DNA from: Pelodera strongyloides
Taxonomy: Eukaryota > Nematoda > Chromadorea > Rhabditida > Rhabditidae
Direction of reading: 5' to 3'
Length of the DNA: 64,000 bases
Assembly: GCA_036852015.1 (NCBI GenBank)
Contig: JAANDG010000179.1
Span: 1-64,000, forward strand
Part shown: in pieces, positions 20,657 to 32,524 of the stretch
How the letters are laid out: each line of letters starts with the position of its first letter
Numbering within the stretch: the first letter of the stretch is position 1
Made by a program: the position numbers and the translations under genes
The notes under the pieces: model-generated
Told to the model about the DNA's origin: nothing
Databases searched by the model: none
The model's input: the letters and a program-made list of their open reading frames with translations, nothing else

Positions 20657-22175
20657 CTATTCATAATTGCTCCCGGGAATTTCTAGCCAAGTCAGACAGT
20701 ATTTTACAAGTAGCTCCACGGTGGCGCGGCGCACCAGTCCGCATCTTGGGCGCGAAAGTGGGTCGCTTTCTGCGCTATTCTTCCGCCGCGTAGCTTACAA
20801 ATATTGCGCGGCGATTGCGGGAAGTTTCAAGTTGTAATAGACAGAACCCATGTATTAACCCTACAATACAACCAGTGTTGAAGTTTATAAGAGCCTAATC
20901 CGTTGAGTCGTCGTTAATTATTCATTAATTGCCATTCAAAAATGCAAATTGTGGACTCTGTCTATATAGTGGGTAATGTTAGGATGCGTTTATTCAATTG
21001 TATAATTTGGATAGGCCACGTCTATGAGACGATTAGACGAAGTGATTTGAGCAATCCGCGTCATGTAATATAGTTTCATAATCCGCAGCTGTGAACTCAT
21101 ATTAGTGTAGATATGAATGAATTCGTGTCAGTGCGTAGAAGAATAAAGGGATATGACAAGTGGTTTGCGCAGCGTGTGTTGTGCTGTACGCAGTGTGTTG
21201 CGGAACTTCAATGAGAGTTCGGCAAAGCAGTATTTCCGTGAGAGGACAAGTTATGTGAAATTAATTTCGTTCCACAAAAATATGCTTCTTTCTAGCTTTC
21301 TATTCATAATTGTGAAATGAACTGCGCAGTTGAATCATTCATCATGCACCGACCGCTCTGGGCCATACTTTTGAAATGCTGAATTAAAATTGCAATAAAT
21401 ATTTCCACTTGGTCTCTCTCTCTCTCTTTTCTCTCTCACACTGTCCCTCTGTGCCTCTGTCTGTTGACTAATTTTAGAAACTTGGCTAATAAGTTATTTA
21501 CTTCCTTTTGCTTTGCTAGAGCATTTTCACGATTTTGTCATACTAGACACTGCTTGAATAAGACATGATAATAATAATATAAGATATGATAATTCAACTT
21601 TAATCGCACCACTAGCAAATCGTGATTCAACACCTTTATTTTATAAAGAGGCTTCATCAATCGTTGCTTAAATTTTTGCAATGTCACTATACATAATACC
21701 CGTTTTATGCTTTTTTATTTGTTGCTCTACTTCACTATTTCATTTCGCCAATTCCCTGTCATGTTAAGCTTCAATTATGCATTTAAATGCCATAGTTTGT
21801 TTAGAAATTCACTCGTTCTCTAATTGCTTTTCATCACACACACAGGAAGACTACTGAAAACTTTTATGAATTAATTTATTATTCGTGCCTGAACACCCAT
21901 TTCATGTTTGAAGTTAATTTTGTCAACTAACTAAAATATATAGGCAAAATATTATGAAAATTTGGAATTGAAATATGATTATACATTGTGAAACTTAGCC
22001 GAAACCATCTTCAAATTTTCTACAAACAATTATCAAAAGTCGATTGGTGCATATAAGTATATAACATAAGCAAATCCAAAAGGCCACAGAATTTCCGCTT
22101 ACCTTTACACAGACACCCTTATTACCGTTTTTCTGTCTTCGCAGTCACTACAAATTCGCCTTTTTTATTCGCCTT

Positions 22176-22570
22176 TCATTAAATATTGAAATATGTGAAG
22201 AAAAATACGGTTCCAGCACCAAAGTACAGCAAACCGGACTCAGGGAGAGAAATCACTGCGTATGAGTTTTACTAATATACAGCAGTTTATAATTACCCGT
22301 TTAGCGGTTCATAATAAATACCCTGCAGTGATAAACCACTCGCCAGGTGTAACACTGCAGGCTGCTCACTCTCCAAGTACCCCTGGCAATTGCATATATG
22401 CACCGGCGACGGTCATTTACCGATTTACCAAAACCCATTTTCATTGATTTCTCTCCCTGAGTTCGCTTTTATATGGCTTTTTACTGGATGCATATTGTTT
22501 TATAAATCTTCTTGGATTTAATAAATATCGAATAAAAAAGTTGAATTTGTTGCGACTGCGTCCCTTTAAC
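22176..22570. mobile_element. MITE family D, 5'-truncated copy
   Basis: It shares the central AATAAATACCCTGCAGTG, the inner arms (CAGGGAGAGAAATCACTG and CATTGATTTCTCTCCCTG) and the right end (GCGACTGCGTCCCTTTAA) with 17436-17880. The matching left end is missing. Non-coding. Confidence 0.75.
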
Positions 22571-23431
22571 TGTATTTCTTGTTTTAATTATGTATGTTTG
22601 TGCGCACCTTTGTGGTCTAATTAATTATTCTTATTATAAAGTCAGCAAAGAACAATGTAGCGACATCAATGTATTATTTTGGATGAATAACTAGTTTATT
22701 CATTACATAACATTTATTTCCAGCTTTAAAAAAAATTATTTGCAGATGTATTCATTATATAAAATTTATTTCCAGTTTGACGAAAAACTTATTTCCAGAT
22801 GAATGATGTCTCTTTCCGCATAGACCGGTTGACATCACCTGCGCATAAAATTTCGTAAGTTACTTTAATTTATTATCTTATTTTTATAACTTCTTAATTA
22901 TTCCCCGTCTGTTTTTAAATATTTCATAATTGTTTTCGGTATGGTATTACTACTAGTGAGATTATCGCTGTGTGGAGTGGTCGCTCACGTTCGTTTGTGC
23001 GGCACTCTCTTCGCGCACTCGTTGCCTTTCTGCCGCGCGCATCCAAGGTGGATATATGCAACAAAACTAAATACGTATCCTTTTTAGACAACTCCTGGAA
23101 CTTCAGGACAACGAGAGTGAAGAAAAAGGTTGGTTGATATTTACGATTGCATTTTCATTATAATTTTAGTCTCTAAAGTGATCGTAATCAAATTCAACTC
23201 GTTTTCGGGGTACTGTAGCGAATTGGCATTTGCACTTTGTTTCGTTGAGTGGTTAATTATTACTGGTATTCTCTCACTACAACTTTCTTCCTTCCATACG
23301 CAATAAATTATTAATAAGGTATTGAAATATTTGAAATATTGGTCTGCGTATTTAAATAAGTCTTCGTATTGTATACCAAATTTTGTTGGAAAGTCTCGTT
23401 CACATCACGCCAAACTGAACATGGAAGAATT

Positions 23432-23931
23432 TCACAAATTGGATGAGCGCACATTTGGTGGCGAACGTCTTTTGGCTTTTCTCGGTTGAGGAGACTTGAA
23501 ACTTCTCTTTTGAGCTTTGAGAGAATTTTGACGTCCTGAAGCTTCAATCATACTGATCCAATAGTCCTGAAGCTGAATCTCAACAGCGCTAAACATTCGC
23601 AAAATCAAATCAGAGGGTCGATCTGTAAGGAAGCTATGTGAAGATAGGTTAGACTTGGCTTGGTCCCGGGCCTAGGCTAGGCTTAGAGCTGAGGCTTAGG
23701 CTAAGGCTTCGGAGTATACTCAAAAAATTGCCTTGTTTCACAAATAGCGTATTATTGTCCTTCTTACACCACCAAGAAGAGTGTATGCAACGTTCAATGT
23801 TCGGTCACGCTTCGGTGGGCCCAGGGTTCTGAATGACCCCTGTAGGACCAGATGACCACTATAAATTTGTATAGAATGACGCAATTCTTCAACTTGATAT
23901 GTGCAATATTTTGAAATCTTGGGTGTTAGCA
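23432..23931 (-). CDS. Two 3'-terminal exons of an unrecognised minus-strand gene
   Basis: Exons 23931-23770 and 23622-23432, joined in phase (donor GTGTAAG at 23769; acceptor TTCCTTACAG). The first encodes 53 codons (LTPKISKYCTYQVEELRH, SGHLVLQGSFRTLGPPKRD). The second encodes RPSDLILRMFSAVEIQLQDY, then a basic tail (RKAKRRSPPN) resembling a nuclear localisation signal, and ends in TGA. The mixed, well-spread composition looks coding. Entry is phase 1, so 5' exons must exist; a 25-bp microexon at 24448-24424 (KVDIFAEK) would fit but is weak. An alternative donor (GTAAGA, 2 bp downstream) would put the second exon out of frame. Unknown function. Confidence 0.5.
23651..23712. repeat. Degenerate TTAGGC/GCCTAA-like array
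   Basis: Loose repeats of GGCTTAGG, CTAGGCTTAG and AGGCTTAGGCTAAGGC. A second stretch of the same kind, in the opposite sense, lies at 36891-36975. It resembles decayed hexamer (telomere-like) sequence but is too irregular to call one. Confidence 0.5.
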
Positions 23932-24731
23932 CTTTGCAAAAAGTAAAAAAAGGCCGTTCATGTCGAAACAAATCATGGATTTGAACTAGATGTAGAAGCT
24001 GCTCTTATAATTAGTAATTAGTTTGGCCTAATTAGCCATTCCTTCAAGGCTGAATCAGAGCTTCTCAATATTCGAGCTGGCAATTGGGATCAATTAGAAA
24101 ATTGAGAACAAATTGCTGCAAATAATAATAAAAATAATTATTAATTATTTTATACTTCAAGATCATGCTTCTTATTTCCAGGATGTTTCGCATACGCGTA
24201 AAGCTTATGACTTGATGACAGAGGCCCTAAACAGAGTAGGCGACTACTTCCAGGTTCCAGGTAACAAACTAAAGTACCGTATTTTCAGGCATTTATTATT
24301 CGTCAACTTCTGCGGACTCATTCTACAACAGAAGTCAACAGGATATCCTGCAGGTGGGCGGTCTACTTGTTTGCTTGTAGGTAACTAGGATAGGTTCAGC
24401 ACCCAGAGCCTAGCCTGGCTGACATTTTTCAGCAAAAATATCAACTTTCTATAGTTTCATTGTAAAAAATGAATTTTGCGATAATGTAATGTCCAGCATC
24501 TGTAGAAACCTATCGTTTTCCTTGCATATTAATATGAACGTTTGTTTCCCGAATTCACCGCACGTCGTAGTCTCCGAAACTACGGTAGCCCGGACACATT
24601 AGGTTTCGCGGAACGCAGAACAGAAAGTCTACGAAACGTTATGTGTTATGTTGACGGCACACTTAGGAAATATATTTGGTACAAGTTGTAGGGTTTGATA
24701 CTTCATTTGTACGATTTCTTTTCTACGCCAG

Positions 24732-24951
24732 TGTTCAGAATAGCCCCACACTATATATTTACCTAGTCAATCACCAATTCATAATGTTTTCGCCCGAAAC
24801 TCAATGGCCACTCGTTTGTAATCCAAACCCAATTCTCCTCATTAGTTCCACGCTACTAAATCCAGAGGAATCAAATTCGCAATTCACAAATAAATTCTTT
24901 GACGTGATTAAGAAAGCGGACATACGAAACACTCAAGTTACATACACTTGA
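24732..24951 (+). CDS. Candidate terminal exon on the plus strand
   Basis: An acceptor (TTTTCTACGCCAG) opens a 72-codon frame ending in TGA (MFSPETQWPLVCNPNPILL, then LLNPEESNSQ, FFDVIKKADIRN). Entry phase is 2. A possible preceding exon ends at 24353 in the same phase, but it would need a 35-bp intron next to 24253, which is implausibly short. I recognise no domain. Confidence 0.25.
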
Positions 24952-26718
24952 AAGTTTGCCGCCCTAGGGCCATATGTATGCGGCCGCTTAGTGAAGTACA
25001 GATTAAGGTGTCATATTGCAGGGTAAGATTAGGAATTAGAAATTTAGTCTATGAGGGTTTGGCAGTGTATCGCTGTAGGTGTAGGTGTTAGTACTTTTAT
25101 ACTTTACTTCATATGGTCCCGCTGTAAGGGCTGGGTGCTTCGCTTAACTATGCGAACTTAATTCCTTGCGTTTTTGTTATTCATTGTGCAGTGATGAAAG
25201 GTACCCATGAATTAGCATAAAATGGTAACAAATTATTACCCTCTAACATATAAAATCTTAATCCTCTAAGCCTCTAACCAAATATTTCTTATAAATCTGA
25301 ATAAACAGTGAGTTTATGGGTTTATGCACCCATAGAATCAATGATATTTAACTTCTCTTGTACTTACATTAGTTCACTGTTAACAGTATGCAACTGTAAC
25401 TATCCGTCTTGTTTCCATGATGAAATATATTTATAATAATACCTGACAACAATAATATTCCCTCGTTTCGCAAGTGCAAGTGCAAAAGAAAGTCCGTGAA
25501 TGTTGTCTAATTTTCCACCTTTGCCGGATGTTGTCTCGAAATTCAGGCTTTTCCTTCGATACACGAATCTTTTGAATAATTTATGGAGTAATCGAGTAAC
25601 CACGCGCGGGCTCTAATTGGTTAGGGGGTACTGAAGCCGAGCGCGCACCCTTGTCAAATTTCACAAAGATTTGAAGTTTTTGTTTAAAAGTGTGAGGTTG
25701 GGAGAGATAGAGACGGAGGGGAGAGAGAGTGTGTGTGTGTTATGACTCGGTTATAAGTAGTCCTAAATTGCAAGCCAATTTAGAAAATAATAGTTTCATA
25801 CAAGGAGCTGCTAACTTTGCATTATGTCTACGTTCAGTTCAGCTGCAAAAAGTTAGCAATGATTTAAAATATGCTGAAGAAGAAGAAAATGTGTGACAGA
25901 TATCGCCAACGCAATCTAATATTTATTTTGTTTATCCTTCGAAGAATTAAATTGGACAGCTGAAAGAAAAGCATAATACAATTCTCATTATCAAGCAATT
26001 ATAAAGCAAAAATTTTTCATCCTAAATCAAAGAAGTTTGTAAAATCGTATTTCAATTTTTTTTCGCGAATGTTCAAAAAAAAAATGAAAATCGTGAAAAC
26101 TTGTGAATTTCACCACTCGTTTTCTGTGTTTGACAACTGAATTGAGGAATTCATTTACTCGTTCGGCATTTCAAGTCCTTGACAAAACGAGTACGAAAGC
26201 GTCCTATTTTCGAATTTCAATTTCAAAGTTAGTTGGCAAAGGTCTATTTTAGGTATTACTCTCTTTTTGCCTTTTTATTATTTTTCATATCGAGAGTAGG
26301 TTTAAGGATAACATAAACATGAATATTTGGCTTGTGGTATTTTGCAAGATATTTTATCCTCCAATAATATTACTGCTTTATTAGTCTGTGACTTGTTATT
26401 AGTGGCGAGCTTGTTTCTTGTAATTTTTTTGATTCAGATAAATAGAATTCATAAATTCTTATTAATATACCTTTGAATAATGGTATTCACTACTGGTTTT
26501 GTATAATACTGTGTGACGCTGCCGCCCTAAAATATAGTTAACATTTCAAAATCAGTTATAGGCAGCTGAAATTATTGAATTAATTGAAATTAACTGAATT
26601 TGAAAACCATTTCTCGAAATTTGACAGTAAATAAGTCGTCTTCTGTATTTTGGAAAGTAATTTAATTATGAAACAGTTAGCCTGAATAACCAAAATTTTC
26701 ATATCCTGTCCTATTGAA

Positions 26719-26909
26719 TTTAAAGCGATGTAACGGCTAGTTTTTGAAGTGTATGTTGGACAACTTCATGCCTGTATGTTGTATGCAAATGTGCATTATT
26801 AGACTAAAAAAATGAATGAATGTATCGCGCAGTTATTTGCCCACACTTTGGGGAATACATCGGCCTGTCGGCCAACGAACGCACCAAAAACCGGCTGTTA
26901 TACCGCTTA
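26719..26909. mobile_element. MITE related to families A and B
   Basis: The left end TTTAAAGCGATGTAACGGCT and right end AACCGGCTGTTATACCGC are inverted repeats, 190 bp apart. A partial relative begins at 5401 inside the p53-like intron 3, sharing CTGTCGGCCAACG. Confidence 0.7.
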
Positions 26910-27363
26910 TGGACGGAAATCCTTTGAGTTCTACTTATGTTGGTCTGCTACATCTATTCCTCCAGATACCTAGTGTAAAGTTTGAGTATTCATCCTACCG
27001 GGAAGACTGAAATTGTATGAAGAGGAGAATAATATCTCAAGAATAATTATATCTCTCCTGCTGTCTTCTGGCCTCTCTGTTACTCTCTCTCGTAATTTGA
27101 AAATTCTCTCGTTCTTCTCTCTCCCTCTCTCTCTCTCTCTCTCTCGTAATTTGAAGATTCTCTCGCTCTTTTCTCTCACTTCTCTGTCAAACTTCATTTC
27201 CAAGATAACTGCGCTTCGGGATTTTTCCACGTCGAAAACATTATTATTCGTCGTTCGTGTTGTTCTGTTGTTATATCATCTCATCTGTAAAACATATTAT
27301 TTTTTTGACGATAGCAAGTAACAGGAGCGCACATAGTGCTCAAGATGATACCCGACATTTTAA

Positions 27364-27850
27364 ATGCTAAATGTGAAACGTAAATTCCGCATTGTCAGCT
27401 ATCTGAGAAAGCGCAACGGCTCAGGCATAGCCATAATACGCTTCAACGACTCTAGTTCATTTGAGACAATTGCTAGAGGCTTTTCGCAAAGTGCCCCACT
27501 AAAATCCACACAACGGAATAAAGAGACTGAAACCATTTTATATCGGATAAGAATTTCTTTTGGAAATCTCTGGAGACAAGTGAAAGCCAGTGAAGCGAAA
27601 CGCTACCTACAATTCAGAATATTTGAAGAATCAGAATTGCTTTTATGTATTCCCCTTCCACTTTATTACTTGGAAAACGTTTTCCGAGAGGTTTAATGTT
27701 TTAATGCAAGGCAGTCAGGCGATTTGCTTTAGCCCGGAGAGAAAATTTGAAAGCAAATGTGAATATGGTAAACCATATAGAATAATAGTCCCTCGCCCAC
27801 ACAATTCAACAAGTGTGTTTTTGAAACTTTTGATACATATGTTGCGGTAG
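27364..27850 (+). pseudogene. Pair of overlapping plus-strand ORFs (110 and 86 codons), perhaps one frameshifted coding relic
   Basis: The first frame starts at ATG 27364 (MLNVKRKFRIVSYLRKRNG) and runs 110 codons to 27696. A second frame (27590-27850) overlaps it by about 100 bp and carries on (ERFNVLMQGSQAICFSPERK). Reading both as one sequence would need a single frameshift. No family or splice context is recognised, so it could be a decayed gene, a transposon piece or chance. Confidence 0.25.
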
Positions 27851-28881
27851 CTTGTGCGTAACTCAGATTGAGAAAGTTAACATGCAGGTTTCGATTTCTA
27901 TTCTATTCCTGCATTTTTTCATAGGCTAAAAGGTAACTAGCAATATCGTTGTTCTTTATTGGTGGCGGTATTTATTCTGTATTGCAATTAACCACACATA
28001 GTGCATATAATGCACTGATGGATGTTTGAAAAGTTGAGAAAAATCCTGGCTTTTTCCTATCATGAAAGTCAATTGTCAAAGTCAAAGATCATCTTTATTA
28101 ACTATAAACGTAGGCTGAAACTTTCTTTAAAAAGAATATTGATGTAGTTTGTAGCCCATAGGCCCATAGATGACTACATTCAAATCTAGACCGTAGATGC
28201 TGGAGCCGCCTAAACGGCGAGAAAAGATTTATTCTCTTTTTCTAATTTCCGAATGAATCTAAATCTTGTAATGCCTTTCAGCCCGTTGTTGAATTCATTA
28301 CCGGGAGAGAATTTGTGGCCCACTTTTTTTTGCAACGCGAAATTTATACAGACATGTGCCCCGATTTGGGTATTTGCCCTTAGAGCCTTTGACTACGGTA
28401 TCTATTTCCGGTTTCAGGATATTATTTTGACTCTAGTAAGAATTATTAGATCGTCGTAGTTAGGTATTCTTTATATAATATATTATAACATACTGTTGTA
28501 TTATGTATTATTTTGCCGGCATAATGAAAATTATTAACTAGATGCTCTAAGTCCCTATTCTATTATTCCAGCAATTAAGAGGACTCTTATTAATATTTTT
28601 GTGGGTGTAAATTACAGGAAAGCTACTGAATCATGCTCGCATTTCTGCTGAAATCACAATCTCTATTTTTTTTCCGGCGAAACCCTAGACCGTTATCACA
28701 TCAACAACACCGACGTTAATAATAATCCAAGCATTCCAAAGCATGTAAAATTCAAAAAATCAATCACAACTACTGTACTCGGAGAGCCAAATCAAATGGC
28801 AATGCTCCCTTAATAATTTGGAATTTTCCAATAAAATTTGGATTATTATAAGCTCATGTTGTTTCTTTCCTCAATAAAGAT

Positions 28882-31800
28882 ATGGGTCGTCACAGGATGG
28901 ATATTACGTATTTGGGTAAAGGTGTAGATTCAAAGGTTATGATTGAAAATGTAATAAAGCGCATACAAGGCTTCATACACGACTTTAGAATTGCGTATGT
29001 ATATCGTTAAATTGTTCTAAAGTAGTTTTTCCTGTCTGGGCAGGAGAAACACTTGCCTATATATGGAAGAATGGAAGTGTGTTCACTATCTTTCCCATTC
29101 GAGATATGTGGTATTCCCTCTAATTCTTTGTTATATATGAAATTTGGATTTTGCTGGGATTCAACGACATGTAGTGCTCGCTTGCTCTATTATACAAGTT
29201 TACAAGTGAACGTCCCGCGAATTAGGTCATTAGTCATTAGTTCTACAAATTGTTATCGCAAGGAAGTACATCACGGATTTGCTTTGTTCTTCTGAAATGG
29301 GATGTAGAATACACTACATTCACAGATTCAGTTCAAAATAGAAAGCATTCGTTTTCTACCCTCGGACCCTACACAGGTAAACGAAATAATTGCCGAAACC
29401 ACAGAAAAACCGTCGTTTCCACAAGGTTTTTACCGAAAAAACCACCTGGTGACTGGTCTGTGACTTGTTCGTGACCATTTGATGTCCAGTTGACGATGAA
29501 ACTTGGTCACTGCATGGTCATCACAAGAGGTCACCAAATGGGCTGGCCCAAGGAAAAAAACCAATGACCCGTCACCAAGTGGTTCCGTTTCCCATTTCCC
29601 ATAGAATACTAAAGTACGTATTACTGTATTCATTCCTCAACTTCCTTCCTCTACCTGTCCAATACTACCAGTACCTCAATTGCACGATTGTAATTTTATG
29701 CAAATTCCCTTTTCCAGTCAAAATTCACTTTTCAGAATTCACTATTGTTTATGGCAACGCCATTTTCCAATAAATACTATATTTATGTAATAGGAATAGG
29801 GATTAGACACCTGCTATAGTGTTGTCAAGTTCTATTATTATCATTCTATTCATCGAAATGATATTTTTGCAAATGAAAATTTCAAAACCCTGAATATTAC
29901 AGTAGTTGTTTTTTCGGACGAAAGACTGTTTATGCTTTATGTTGCCGGGGACGCAATATTTAGGACTCTTAACTTTTACACTACGATTGTGAAAGAATAA
30001 TTTAATCCGTCGGCAATTTATAAGGTAACTATATGAACTGTAAGAGCAACTAGCTAATTCGTAACTTTGCTTTATATGCTGCTTCTTTGGTATGGGTTAG
30101 TCTTTCCTATAAGTATTGTATTTTTATGTTTATTTTAGCCTACAGTACGACAATAAATGTTAAAATATCAAGTAACCTTTCTGAATTCAAGTTTTCGCAT
30201 ACATTCGTAAGGTACTGTCATTTTGACTTTTTAACTTTCAAACTCTCGGCCAATCATCGCTCGCGGCCCCGCCCACTTTTAAAGCCTGCCTTTTGGCACA
30301 ATTGAAGCCATGTTGGGCGCCCCTGGGCCTAGCACGATTCATCTGGAAGATTTTAATTGTACACTGCTAACCTCAGTTCTTATTGTTAGGATTCTTATGC
30401 ATCATATACATCAGCTGACAGCAATTCCCAGCAGTTGCGTGTCATCCTAAGCCGAAATTTCTAACTTCGAACAGTTAAATTTCAGTTTTCTAGTCAAATT
30501 TGGTTTAGCGGAATGATTTGTTCTATACTAGTCTTTTTTCTGTAATGGAGTGATCCATGACGTAAGCTTGAGGAAGTAAATTTTCTCATGTTTAATTCTA
30601 GTTACCATTAAAACACTAAATTTACCCTATGCCCAAAAACATACGATCCTATTTATTTATTTATTTATTTATTTACTCATTAAACAACACCGAGGTGTGC
30701 GTCAAGTAATATAGTGAAGCGAATGCAATGTACATATAAGGAAACTTCTACATAGTATCTAAGCCTCTGACTCATTCGACATTACCAATAAGTCAGGTTA
30801 CACGTTACATGCCCACAATGAAAAACATCAAGAAATAAATGTAAATATCATTGGTGATCTAGTCATGTTTCAATTTTCAATCAGCATGCTCCTGCAGTTC
30901 TGCAATTTGTGATGTCTGCTCACTCAACCTCTGCATTCATACAGTATGCTAATATCCCTCTTTATTAGTTATGCGTATGCGTATTGCGTATGCTTCAAAG
31001 TACGCTTCAACTTGGTTCGTTTTTGCTTTCCTTCGTTTAATCGAAAACAACTTTTGGTTTTGTCACAAAGATCACAGGCTATTCCCTTCAAATAATTCGA
31101 AATATTTTACGCAACACAAGTCACTCCGTCACAGGCTTTTCTCATATTGTTATAATCCGCTCTATTGTCCTTTTTTATTTGTTTCTTGTGAAAAAGACCA
31201 CAATTCACGCAATCTTTTGTCCAAATTCTCGCTGTTCTTGGAAGATTTCGGAAAACGTTTTGGTCAAAAAAATTAGCTGGGAAATATGGGAAACCTAGAA
31301 AGTTGGCATAGTAAATAGCTCCCTAAGCTCCATTCCTTACGCAGGGAATCAAGGCATCAAGGGATGCTGCATGTCTCAGTGACATGGCACAATTTCTTGA
31401 TTATCACACAGTTCTACATCAAAATTGGTGTTCTTTCGAGCTAAAAAGCGCTTAACCATCCTACATCGTCAAGATAAATGAATTTGCTTCATTGTCAGTA
31501 TGATTTCATCTCGTGCAATCATATTACTCTACTCCTATCTTGGATACATACTATTTGCAATATCTGTCAGTTATTGTCAAAATCTTTTGACAAATCTCTG
31601 CTTGTCAATTCGTGTGTCTCCAATTGACTTCCGTTCAGAAACCCAAATTGCTCAGTTTGTGCCTTTTACGGAGAAGGGAGTTTTGTAAATGAGCCGAGTC
31701 CGTATCTCGGTAAGTATGTAACGATGTAATGACCCTCTCTCGGCAAGGAGAGCAATTCAGGAAATAATTCGAGGCAACTTCGGTCTTGAGACGACAAATT

Positions 31801-32309
31801 GTTTTGGCTTCTGAATCGCGTCGCCCCGGGTATACGGTATGCATTATTTATATGCTGAAGTTGAAAATGGGAAATGACCACGCCCACAAAGAGTTTTGTA
31901 AGATTGAAGGGGTTGGTTGTACAATCTTAAAGCCAGTGGGGTAGACCCGAGTATTACTTTGGTTTTTGGACATCCAGTCTGTCTATAGGACACAGGCGTG
32001 CAAGCGCCGTGGTTTCCGCGGGCAACAGTCCGCACCTTTTCCACGCCTTCTGCATGCCAGCTTCCACGTTGAGTGCTGGACAACCTAGACCAATATCTTC
32101 CTAAATTCATATTAGATACCGCCCATTAGACAGTCAGAAGTTTTCCCAATAAACAACAGAGATCGCATTTTCTTTTACCAGGATCAGATATTTGTGCACT
32201 CCTTCTGAAACACAAATTGTCCACTGTACTAAAATCTTCACTGTTCGAACAATTGTGCCTACACCACTTTTTGCAAGCCCTGGCCACTTTTTGGTGTTTC
32301 ATCCGCTGA
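28882..32309 (+). CDS. Speculative three-exon gene model (103 aa)
   Basis: Exons 28882-28994, 31639-31709 and 32182-32309 join in phase from an ATG to TGA. The second, 71 bp, has strong sites (TTCCGTTCAG and CTCG then GTAAGT) and encodes NPNCSVCAFYGEGSFVNEP. The third follows a good acceptor (TTTTCTTTTACCAG) and encodes ALLLKHKLSTVLKSSLFEQ. The first encodes LGKGVDSKVMIENVIKRIQG. Each phase agreement has one chance in three, so the chain is weak. The middle exon is the most credible. Unknown product. Confidence 0.25.
29370..29600. mobile_element. Interspersed element, family C, copy 2
   Basis: It shares AACGAAATAATTGCCGAAA and GATGAAACTTGGTCAC with 18770-18965. GTGACC and GGTCAC boxes repeat in both orientations (GACTGGTCTGTGACTTG, GAGGTCACCAAATGGGCTGG). 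About 230 bp, non-coding, lying in a potential intron of the speculative plus-strand gene. Confidence 0.7.
30653..30707 (-). mobile_element. Retroelement 3' tail
   Basis: On the minus strand: TTGACGCACACCTCGGTGTTG, then TTTAATGAGTAAATAAATAA with further AAAT units. Same family as 11037-11085, with a longer simple-repeat tail. Confidence 0.6.
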
Positions 32310-32524
32310 TTATCTCAAAAATTTCCTCTCAGTTTTTGTGTGTGCTCTCAGTTTGATAAATTGACGAAATATATATACATCCGCATTTTTCTTCCGCTGC
32401 ACAAAATGCTTTTTCAAATCTTTTTCAACAAAACTGAACAGTTGTTGAATGGTTGGTTTTTCGAAACCGCTTTTTGTCCATGATTCCACTAACACTAGAA
32501 CTAGAGAGAGCTGTTCCTCAAGCG
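32310..32524 (-). CDS. Candidate terminal exon (70 codons) on the minus strand
   Basis: A strong acceptor (TTTACACCCATTTTGTTTAG) enters in phase 1 a frame of 70 codons ending in TAA. The product is helical and charged (LEEQLSLVLVLVESW, TIQQLFSFVEKDLKKHF, IFRQFIKLRAHTKTERK). It lies immediately next to the end of the speculative plus-strand exon (stop at 32309), so the two cannot both have ordinary UTRs here. No family recognised; no upstream exon established. Confidence 0.3.

Noticed and set aside
24181..24353. Plus-strand exon pair (DVSHTRKAYDLMTEALNR and a following exon)
   Set aside because: It would need an intron of only 28-35 bp. The reading remains possible but unsupported.
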